Shown here: positions 40,134-47,500 of the stretch, piece by piece | Layout: the number at the start of each line of letters is the position of its first letter | Position numbering within the stretch: position 1 is the stretch's first letter | Assembly: GCA_902606645.1 (NCBI GenBank) | Contig: CACLHJ010000002.1 | Coordinates: forward strand, 1 to 47,500 | From: an uncultured Pelagibacteraceae bacterium | GTDB taxonomy: Bacteria; Pseudomonadota; Alphaproteobacteria; Pelagibacterales; Pelagibacteraceae | Length of the DNA stretch: 47,500 nucleotides | Direction of reading: 5' to 3' | Notes under the pieces: model-generated | What the model saw: only the letters and a program-made list of their open reading frames with translations | The model's database searches: none | Told to the model about the DNA's origin: nothing | Made by a program: the position numbers and the translations under genes

Positions 40134-41345
40134 ATGAAAACTGTAGTGCTTAAATTTGGTGGAACTTCTGTTGGTAGTATCGATAGGATTAAAAAAGTAT
40201 GTAAAATTATATCCTCATATAAAAAGAAAAAATATAAAGTTGTTGTAATTTCTTCAGCTATGAGTGGTGTTACTAATGACCTAGTTAATAAATCAAAGTC
40301 AATTTGTAACAATTTCGATTTGGCAGAATATGACGCACTAGTATCTACTGGTGAACAAGTTTCATGTGCGCTTATAGCAGGGCGATTGAAACATATTGGC
40401 TTAAAATCTAGATCTTGGTTATCTTGGCAGTTACCTATTTTTACAGAGGGTAATTACTCAAGTGCAAGAATAAATAAAATAAATATTAAAGAATTAAATA
40501 TATATATTAAAAGTGGTGGCGTTCCAGTTGTTACTGGTTTCCAAGGAATTAATAAAAATTTTAGAATAACTACTATTGGTAGAAGTGGATCTGATGCTAC
40601 AGCAATAATGTTAGCTAAATATATTAAAGCTGATGAGTGTATAATATATACAGATGTAGAAGGTGTTTATACTACTGACCCGAGACAACATAAAAAAGCA
40701 AAAAAAATTAAAAAAATTTTTTATGATGAGATGCTTGAAATGGCATCATTAGGCTCAAAAGTTATGCAACCAACTTCAATTCAGGATGCAAAGCTGAATA
40801 AAATAGATATTAAAGTCAGATCCTCTTTTGCATTCAAGTCAGGAACTTTAATTACAAATTCTAAAAAATCATTTAGTGACCAAATAATTACTGGAATTTC
40901 ATCAACTAAAAATGATGCTAAAATTACAATAGTAGGCGTTAAGGATAGACCAGGCGTTGCTGCATCAATTTTTAAACCATTATCTAAAAATTTGATTAAC
41001 GTTGATATGGTTATTCAAAATATCTCGCAAAATGGAAAAAATACTGATTTGACTTTTACAATTAAATCTGAAGATCTTAAAAAAACCGAAAAGCTAATAA
41101 AAGAAAACAAAAGTATTTCATATAAAAAATTATCTTTTGACAAAAATGTCTCTAAAGTGTCAATTATTGGTGTTGGAATGATTACAACACCAGGAATAAC
41201 TTACAGAATGTTCCAAGCTTTAGCTGCAAAAAAAATAAATATTTTAGTCATTTCAACATCTGAAATTAAAATTTCAGTTTTAGTATCAGCAAAGCATGTT
41301 AAAAAGGCAATTGCATCTTTACATAAAGAATTTAAATTAGATTAA
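40134..41345 (+). CDS. lysC: Aspartokinase
   Basis: First step of the aspartate family (lysine, threonine, methionine, diaminopimelate). The 403 residues contain LKFGGTSVGS at the N-terminus, then SSAMSGVTNDLV, STGEQVSCALIAG, TTIGRSGSDATA, YTDVEGVYTTDPR and EMASLGSKVM. Two C-terminal ACT domains (from about residue 260, with VKDRPGVAASIFKPLSK and NILVISTSEIKISVLV) give feedback control. Family length is normal. ispG follows after four bases. Confidence 0.96.
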   Translation: MKTVVLKFGGTSVGSIDRIKKVCKIISSYKKKKYKVVVISSAMSGVTNDLVNKSKSICNNFDLAEYDALVSTGEQVSCALIAGRLKHIGLKSRSWLSWQLPIFTEGNYSSARINKINIKELNIYIKSGGVPVVTGFQGINKNFRITTIGRSGSDATAIMLAKYIKADECIIYTDVEGVYTTDPRQHKKAKKIKKIFYDEMLEMASLGSKVMQPTSIQDAKLNKIDIKVRSSFAFKSGTLITNSKKSFSDQIITGISSTKNDAKITIVGVKDRPGVAASIFKPLSKNLINVDMVIQNISQNGKNTDLTFTIKSEDLKKTEKLIKENKSISYKKLSFDKNVSKVSIIGVGMITTPGITYRMFQALAAKKINILVISTSEIKISVLVSAKHVKKAIASLHKEFKLD

Positions 41346-41349
41346 TTAA

Positions 41350-42444
41350 ATGAGTGTTAGACCATTTAGAGATATCAGAAGACGAAAAACAAAAGTAATA
41401 AATGTTGGTGATGTTAAAATTGGGGGAGATAACCCAATTTCTATTCAATCGATGACCAATACTTTAACTACAGATGTTAAAGCAACAATAAATCAAATTA
41501 ATGATATTGCTGAGGAAGGGGCGGATATAGTTAGAGTTTCATGTCCAGATGTAGAGTCAACCAATGCTCTTAAAGAAATAGTTAAACATGTATCAATCCC
41601 AGTAGTAGCAGATATTCATTTTCATTATAAAAGGGCAATTGAAGCTGCTGAAAACGGAGCTAAATGTTTAAGAATAAATCCTGGAAATATTGGTGAGGAG
41701 TCAAAAATTCATGAAGTTCTTAGTGCTGCTAAGAATAATGGTTGCTCGGTTAGAATTGGAGTAAATGCTGGATCACTAGAAAAAGATATACTAGATAAGT
41801 TTAAAGAACCTTGTCCCGAAGCTCTTGTTGAAAGTGCTTTAAGAAATATAAAAATATTAGAGGATAAAGATTTTTTTAATTTTAAGATAAGTGTTAAGTC
41901 CTCTGACGTTTTTTTATCAATCGGTGCTTACAGACAATTATCTAAAGTAAGTGATTATCCTCTGCATTTGGGAATTACTGAGGCTGGGAGTTTTGTATCT
42001 GGAAGTATAAAGTCTTCTATAGGACTTGGAAGTCTTTTAATGGATGGGATAGGAGACACAATAAGGATTTCTTTATCAGATAATCCAACAAAAGAAGTTA
42101 CAATAGGAAATGAAATTCTAAAATCGTTAAATCTAAGAAATAGGGGTGTTAAAATAATATCTTGTCCTTCTTGTGCAAGACAAGCTTTCCAAGTAATTGA
42201 TACTGTTAAAATATTAGAAGAAAAGTTGTCTCATATAAAAGCACCCATAACTCTATCAATAATAGGGTGTGTTGTTAATGGACCGGGAGAGGCAGCTATG
42301 ACTGATATAGGTATTACGGGAGGTGGAAAAGGAAATAATATGCTTTATTTGTCAGGAGTTCAAAATGAAAAGGTTTTGACCAAAGATATTATTGAAAAAG
42401 TTGTTACAGAAGTTGAGAAAAAGGCATCCGAGCTGGAAAATTAA
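41350..42444 (+). CDS. ispG: 4-hydroxy-3-methylbut-2-en-1-yl diphosphate synthase
   Basis: Fe-S enzyme of the non-mevalonate isoprenoid pathway. The 364 residues contain [47 protein letters not shown] and the C-terminal cluster ligands C272 and C275 ([10 protein letters not shown]) and C307 ([10 protein letters not shown]). All three cysteines expected for the 4Fe-4S cluster are present. It lies between lysC and prfA, all with gaps of a few bases, suggesting one transcript. Confidence 0.96.
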   Translation: MSVRPFRDIRRRKTKVINVGDVKIGGDNPISIQSMTNTLTTDVKATINQINDIAEEGADIVRVSCPDVESTNALKEIVKHVSIPVVADIHFHYKRAIEAAENGAKCLRINPGNIGEESKIHEVLSAAKNNGCSVRIGVNAGSLEKDILDKFKEPCPEALVESALRNIKILEDKDFFNFKISVKSSDVFLSIGAYRQLSKVSDYPLHLGITEAGSFVSGSIKSSIGLGSLLMDGIGDTIRISLSDNPTKEVTIGNEILKSLNLRNRGVKIISCPSCARQAFQVIDTVKILEEKLSHIKAPITLSIIGCVVNGPGEAAMTDIGITGGGKGNNMLYLSGVQNEKVLTKDIIEKVVTEVEKKASELEN

Positions 42445-42446
42445 AA

Positions 42447-43520
42447 ATGATACCCAACAAAACAATTGAAGAGCTTATAACAAGGCATTCCACATTAGAA
42501 AAAGATTTAGCCTCTGGGAATATAGATAAAAAGTTATTCGCAGAAAAATCAAAAGAATATTCAGATGTAAATGAAATTATTGAAAATGCAAAAAAATATA
42601 TCTCATATGATAGCGATAAAAAAGAATTAGAAAAAATATTAAATGACAGTTTGTCAGATGAGGAATTAAGAAATATGGCTGAAACGGAATTAGGTGATTT
42701 ACAAATACAATATGAGATAAATGAAAAAAAATTAAAATTATTTTTACTCCCCAAAGATGAAGCTGATAAAAAAAATGCGATTATTGAAATTAGAGCAGGA
42801 ACAGGAGGATTAGAGGCGAGCCTTTTTGCATCTGATCTTTTTAAAATGTATGAAAAAGTTAGCCATAAAAAAAAATGGTCTTTAGAACTTATTTCAATTT
42901 CAAAAAGTGATGCTGGTGGTTTAAAAGAAGTTATAGCTTCAATCAAGGGCAATAATATTTATTCAACTCTTAAATATGAGAGTGGAGTTCATAGAGTACA
43001 AAGAGTTCCTGATACTGAAACTCAAGGTAGAGTTCATACATCAGCAGCAACCGTTGCTGTATTACCTGAGGCAGAAGAGGTTGATTTAAAAATAAACGAC
43101 TCAGATTTAAGAATAGATGTTTTTAGAGCTGGTGGACCAGGGGGTCAATCTGTCAATACAACTGATAGTGCTGTAAGAATAACTCATATTCCTTCTGGGC
43201 TATCTGTCTCTCAGCAGGATGAAAAATCACAACATAAAAATAAAGCGAAAGGAATGAAAATACTGAGATCACGTTTGTATGAGTTAGAGAGATCTAGAAT
43301 TGATCAAGAAAGATCAAAAGATCGTAAAACAAAAATTGGTACTGGAGATAGGTCGGAACGTATTAGAACTTATAACTTTCCCCAAGGAAGAGTGACAGAT
43401 CACAGAATAAACTTAACACTACATAGATTAGAAGAATTCTTAGAAGGCGAAGCCTTTGATGAAATGATTGAGTCATTAACTTTACAAGCTCAAGAAGAGA
43501 GCTTAAGTAATTTAAAATAA
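42447..43520 (+). CDS. prfA: Peptide chain release factor 1
   Basis: Recognises UAA and UAG and triggers peptide release. The 357-residue length is normal. The codon-reading tripeptide is P188-D189-T190, fitting the PxT class of RF1, and the peptidyl-transferase motif is GGQ at 232-234 in [11 protein letters not shown]. Other segments are [34 protein letters not shown] and the [17 protein letters not shown] end. The partner methylase PrmC follows with an overlapping start. Confidence 0.97.
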   Translation: MIPNKTIEELITRHSTLEKDLASGNIDKKLFAEKSKEYSDVNEIIENAKKYISYDSDKKELEKILNDSLSDEELRNMAETELGDLQIQYEINEKKLKLFLLPKDEADKKNAIIEIRAGTGGLEASLFASDLFKMYEKVSHKKKWSLELISISKSDAGGLKEVIASIKGNNIYSTLKYESGVHRVQRVPDTETQGRVHTSAATVAVLPEAEEVDLKINDSDLRIDVFRAGGPGGQSVNTTDSAVRITHIPSGLSVSQQDEKSQHKNKAKGMKILRSRLYELERSRIDQERSKDRKTKIGTGDRSERIRTYNFPQGRVTDHRINLTLHRLEEFLEGEAFDEMIESLTLQAQEESLSNLK

Positions 43521-44362
43521 TGAACATAAATTCAGCAATTATTTATGGTGCAAAAGTTTTAAAAGATAATTTAATAAAAAATCCATATTTAGACTCTGAA
43601 ATACTAATGACGAAGGCAATCGAGAAAGATAGAAAATATATTTTGCTTAATTCTAAAAGAGACCTAAATAAACAGGATTTGAATACTTTTCAAAAATTGA
43701 TAAAGAAACGAATAATTGGAAAGCCAATCGCTTATTTAACAAATAAAAAATTCTTTTGGAATTCAGAATTCACTCTATCAGATGAGACTTTAATACCTCG
43801 ACCAGATACAGAATTGGTCGTTGAGAAAGTTTTAGATTTAACTGCACATAAAAAAAAATTAAGTATATTAGAAATTGGCATTGGATCAGGATGTATACTC
43901 TTGTCAATTTTAAAGGAGAGAAAAAGTTTTTATGGAACAGGAATTGATATAAGCAAAAGTTGTTTAAAAATAAGTAAATTAAACGCAATTTACCTTAAAG
44001 TAGGCTCTAAACTTAAATTATATAAATCAAATGTTGACAAATTCAATCTAGGCAAATATGATTTAATTATATCTAATCCTCCATATATTAAAAACTTTGA
44101 TATTAAATATTTGGAAAAAGATGTCGCTAAGTTTGAACCAAAACTAGCATTAGACGGTGGATTAGATGGTTTATCAGCAATCAGAAAAGTAATTAAGAAA
44201 TCATCTGAACTGATTAAAAAGAACGGTAAGTTTGTTTTAGAGATCGGTTTTGATCAAAAAAATAAAGTAGTTAGTTTATTAAAAAAAGAAGGATTTTATA
44301 TTAACAGTATCAACAAAGATCTTGCCAATAATGATCGATGTATAGTCTGCACAAAAATATAG
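43520..44362 (+). CDS. prmC: Release factor glutamine methyltransferase
   Basis: Methylates the Gln of the GGQ motif in release factors. The 280 residues show an N-terminal helical domain ending near KPIAYLTNKKFFW, the LIPRPDTELVVEKVL segment, the SAM site LEIGIGSGCILLSIL and the catalytic NPPY (186-189) in ISNPPYIKNF, then ALDGGLDGLSAI. It shares its start with the prfA stop, a conserved pairing in bacteria. Complete and normal in length. Confidence 0.96.
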   Translation: MNINSAIIYGAKVLKDNLIKNPYLDSEILMTKAIEKDRKYILLNSKRDLNKQDLNTFQKLIKKRIIGKPIAYLTNKKFFWNSEFTLSDETLIPRPDTELVVEKVLDLTAHKKKLSILEIGIGSGCILLSILKERKSFYGTGIDISKSCLKISKLNAIYLKVGSKLKLYKSNVDKFNLGKYDLIISNPPYIKNFDIKYLEKDVAKFEPKLALDGGLDGLSAIRKVIKKSSELIKKNGKFVLEIGFDQKNKVVSLLKKEGFYINSINKDLANNDRCIVCTKI

Positions 44363-44375
44363 TTTATTAGAAATC

Positions 44376-44819
44376 ATGGTAACATTTAGAAATAATAATA
44401 ATAACAATAGAAGAAATAATTTTAGAAGAAACGACAGAAGCTTCAAATCAAACGGGGACAGACCAAAATTTGGATCAAATTTCTCTAACAATGAAAATTT
44501 TAAAAGAAAAGCTCCTGGAAGAAACAATCATAATGCACCAAAATTAATTGAAAAATATAACGATTTAGCCAGAGAAGCTTCTTCAAATGGTGACAAAATT
44601 TTATCTGAAAATTATCTTCAACACGCAGACCACTTCACGAGAATTTTGAATGAAAGAGAAAATATAAGAAAAGAGAGATTTTCTGATAATAAAACTGTGG
44701 ATCAAGCTAATCTTTCAGAAGAAACCAAGATGCAAAATGAAGAAGTTTCGAAAAGTAATATAGCTAACGAAGCAAAAAAAGATAATGAGGAAGAAAAAGT
44801 TCCAGAGACTCAAGCTTAA
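44376..44819 (+). CDS. DUF4167 domain protein, possible RNA-binding
   Basis: A 147-residue, strongly basic N-terminus rich in Asn, Arg and Gly (residues 1-55), followed by a short conserved helical block APKLIEKYNDLAREASSNGD and ENYLQHADHFTRILNERE, then an acidic Glu/Lys-rich tail (about 100-147). This fits the alphaproteobacterial DUF4167 family, often encoded right after prmC. The RNA-binding idea is inference from the Arg/Asn-rich part. No membrane segment. Confidence 0.85.
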   Translation: MVTFRNNNNNNRRNNFRRNDRSFKSNGDRPKFGSNFSNNENFKRKAPGRNNHNAPKLIEKYNDLAREASSNGDKILSENYLQHADHFTRILNERENIRKERFSDNKTVDQANLSEETKMQNEEVSKSNIANEAKKDNEEEKVPETQA

Positions 44820-44823
44820 AGCC

Positions 44824-46116
44824 TTAGTTTATTCCTATAATTTTTTCAGATTTTAAAACATCTAATTTAATTTTTTTAGTCTCAAAAATTTTTCTTTCTT
44901 TACCCTTTAAAATCTTTCCAGATGGCAGTTTTAATTTTTGAGAATTAACTTTTTTTCCATTAACTATAACTTCGTAGTGTAAATGAGGACCAGTTGATTT
45001 ACCTGTTGATCCTACATAGCCTATAGTTTGACCTTGTTTAACTCTTACACCTGTTTTAATGCCACGAGCAAATTTTGACATATGTGCATAAATAGTTTGA
45101 TAAGTAGAATTGTGTCTTATTTTAACACAATTTCCTCCACCACCACACCATCCTGCTTTTTTTACCACACCATCCCCAGATGCCATAATAGGAGTTCCCA
45201 TTGGTGCAGCAAAATCAGTTCCTCTATGCATTTTATTAAAACCATCAATAGGATGTTTTCTCATTCCAAAAGGAGATGAAAGCCTAGCACCATTTATTGG
45301 AGTCTTCATTAATGCTTTTTTAACACTTTTTCCATTTTTATCGTAATGACCTTCACTACCAACTTTATCAAAATAATACAAACTATTATCTTGACCACTA
45401 AGTTTTAGGTTAGCAAAAAGAATTTCTCCAGTTTCAACAATCTCATTTTTTTCGTTTAAGAATATTTCATACATAATTTGAAATTTATCTTTTTTTCTTA
45501 TATCTCTTTGAAAATCTACTTGAAATCCATAAATTCTTGCAAACTCAATTATTGTATTAGGTGGAATATTTTGATCAGTTGCAGCCTTATAAAGACTTTG
45601 TAAAATTACATTTTCGTTATAGACTATATTTTTGTTCAGTTTTATTAATAAAATTTCCTCGTTAAATTTATCATTTTCGATATTTCTTTTTAAAAATATT
45701 TTTTGAGTACTTGAAGTTTGATATACAAATTCACTAATTTTATTATTTGTTTTATCTAAATTAAATTGAATTATTTGTTTTGTATTTAATTTGTTAAGAT
45801 TAACTTTGTCTTTAAGAGAGTTTTTTATTTTAAGAATTTCACTTTTTTCAATTGAATAGTTTTCTAAAATTTTGTCAAAAGTTTCTCCAGATTTAATTTT
45901 ATGTTTAATTTTTTTGTATTTAGGCTCAAGGTTATCAACTAAATGACTTAAAGTTTTTTTTAAATAAATATTATCAATAAAATTATTATAAGCTTGTGTA
46001 TTATTTTTTTTTTTGAAATTAAAATAGCTTGTTGAAGCAACCGTGATGGCAACTAAAAAAATAAGACTAAAAATATGAATATTTTTCCTAATTTTATTTT
46101 TTAAATTTTTTAACAT
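44824..46116 (-). CDS. M23 family metallopeptidase (LytM/OapA-like)
   Basis: Probable periplasmic peptidoglycan endopeptidase anchored in the inner membrane. The 430 residues begin with a basic stretch and one membrane helix (about 14-30, IFSLIFLVAITVASTSY). A LysM/OapA-like region with KIKSGETFDKILENYSI follows. The C-terminal LytM domain has the zinc ligands H297 and D301 in HRGTDFAAPMGTPI and H378/H380 in PHLHYEV, all four expected residues. The CGGGGNCVKI insertion before the second half is glycine-rich. It starts 338 bases before the 16S gene on the opposite strand. Confidence 0.92.
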   Translation of the reverse strand: MLKNLKNKIRKNIHIFSLIFLVAITVASTSYFNFKKKNNTQAYNNFIDNIYLKKTLSHLVDNLEPKYKKIKHKIKSGETFDKILENYSIEKSEILKIKNSLKDKVNLNKLNTKQIIQFNLDKTNNKISEFVYQTSSTQKIFLKRNIENDKFNEEILLIKLNKNIVYNENVILQSLYKAATDQNIPPNTIIEFARIYGFQVDFQRDIRKKDKFQIMYEIFLNEKNEIVETGEILFANLKLSGQDNSLYYFDKVGSEGHYDKNGKSVKKALMKTPINGARLSSPFGMRKHPIDGFNKMHRGTDFAAPMGTPIMASGDGVVKKAGWCGGGGNCVKIRHNSTYQTIYAHMSKFARGIKTGVRVKQGQTIGYVGSTGKSTGPHLHYEVIVNGKKVNSQKLKLPSGKILKGKERKIFETKKIKLDVLKSEKIIGIN

Positions 46117-46454
46117 TTGAAAATGAATTGGTTACAATTATTAGTTTAGAGAAACTTAAAAATCAAAAAAAACCCTTAAAAATCGAGTATTTTTATTCTA
46201 TTTTTTAATGTTAAACGCTTGATTTCCTATTATTTTAGCCTATAAGCACTGAACTTTCTCAGTAAAATTATTGTTAACACAATAAATTAGTGAGTATTAT
46301 TGAGCCTTTTTTGCTCAATTAGCTATTTAAAACGTAAAGATTTAAGAAGAGAAGTGTGGACGGTTAAGGTTACCAAAAATTTGTCGTACACACTTCAACA
46401 TCATATAAATTTTATTCTTAGAATTTATATGGAAGCTAGTGTGCGCCGTTTTTA
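46117..46454 (+). promoter_or_regulatory. Leader and promoter region of the rRNA operon
   Basis: 338 bases with no convincing gene. Two possible promoters face 16S: TTGATT (46219-46224) with TATAAG (46241-46246), spacing 16, and TTGTTA (46271-46276) with TATTAT (46295-46300), spacing 18. Three perfect inverted repeats follow: TTGAGC/GCTCAA (46300-46305, 46313-46318), GAAGTGTG/CACACTTC (46351-46358, 46389-46396) and ATATAAATT/AATTTATAT (46403-46411, 46422-46430). They are likely leader hairpins for processing or antitermination. The 3' partner of any long processing stem lies outside the window. Confidence 0.6.

Positions 46455-47500
<1,046 letters not shown>

Noticed and set aside
42404-42952. 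182-residue minus-strand frame opposite ispG/prfA
   Set aside because: Shadow of prfA, which has all release-factor motifs; the antisense product is Ser/Phe-rich as expected for a complement of Lys/Glu-rich coding DNA.
45082-45346. Plus-strand open frames inside the M23 peptidase gene
   Set aside because: Antisense shadows of a well-supported gene; low-complexity translations without family features.

Overview
The window comes from the streamlined, AT-rich chromosome of a marine alphaproteobacterium, almost certainly SAR11 (Candidatus Pelagibacter). The evidence is a partial 16S rRNA gene of SAR11 type at the right end, a tandem glycine riboswitch in front of malate synthase (described for SAR11), GcrA, the aroA-cmk-rpsA-ihfB order, ffs before dnaX, and very tight packing in which genes share stop/start bases and even convergent genes overlap. 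I see no prophage, insertion sequence, CRISPR array or integrase, so this is core-genome territory and the interest lies in unusual versions of core genes.

Layout. 1-6.5 kb (+): 3' part of murA, a DUF2948 gene, hisD, infA, tRNA-Phe, a cold-shock protein, tRNA-His, then hisS-hisZ-hisG as overlapping genes. 6.5-10.3 kb: a possible small membrane protein gene (-), then a nuclease group rmuC, an MGME1/RecB-like exonuclease and ExoI-like sbcB, followed by a thioredoxin. 10.3-22.8 kb (-), read right to left: rnd, kdsD/kpsF, lptC, lptB, aroA, cmk, rpsA, ihfB, pyrF, trpF, trpB, trpA, accD, folC, nearly without gaps. 22.8-28.7 kb: an NDUFA9-like reductase (+), gcrA (-), argD-argF (+), a membrane-anchored cytochrome c (-), kdsB-pheA (+). 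28.7-31.4 kb (+): SRP RNA with its own promoter, dnaX whose tau C-terminal domain is out of frame after an A9 tract, ybaB, recR. 31.4-40 kb: riboswitch-controlled glcB (-), accA with a membrane tail (+), secA (-), argJ and a DUF1178 gene (+), ubiG (-). 40-44.8 kb (+): lysC, ispG, prfA, prmC, DUF4167. Finally an M23 peptidase (-) and the leader and first two-thirds of 16S rRNA (+).

Functional themes are amino-acid synthesis (His, Trp, Arg, Phe, Lys-family), envelope building (MurA, KdsB, KdsD, LptB/C, AccA/D, M23 peptidase), replication and repair (DnaX, RecR, YbaB, RmuC, ExoI) and translation (rRNA, two tRNAs, HisRS, IF-1, S1, RF1 with its methylase PrmC).

The most striking observations are: (1) dnaX, where losing one A from an A9 run would fuse the gamma-like frame to an intact tau C-terminal domain, so the site is either a recoding/slippage site or an indel; (2) a CMP kinase whose Walker A lysine is alanine; (3) a tryptophan synthase pair with unusual active-site residues, including Asp where TrpB normally has the catalytic Glu; (4) a tRNA-His with G1:U72 and A73 and no G-1, four bases upstream of a eukaryote-like HisRS gene that therefore has no room for a normal ribosome binding site; (5) an AccA with a C-terminal hydrophobic helix. 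All calls come from reading the sequence; no database search or alignment was run.
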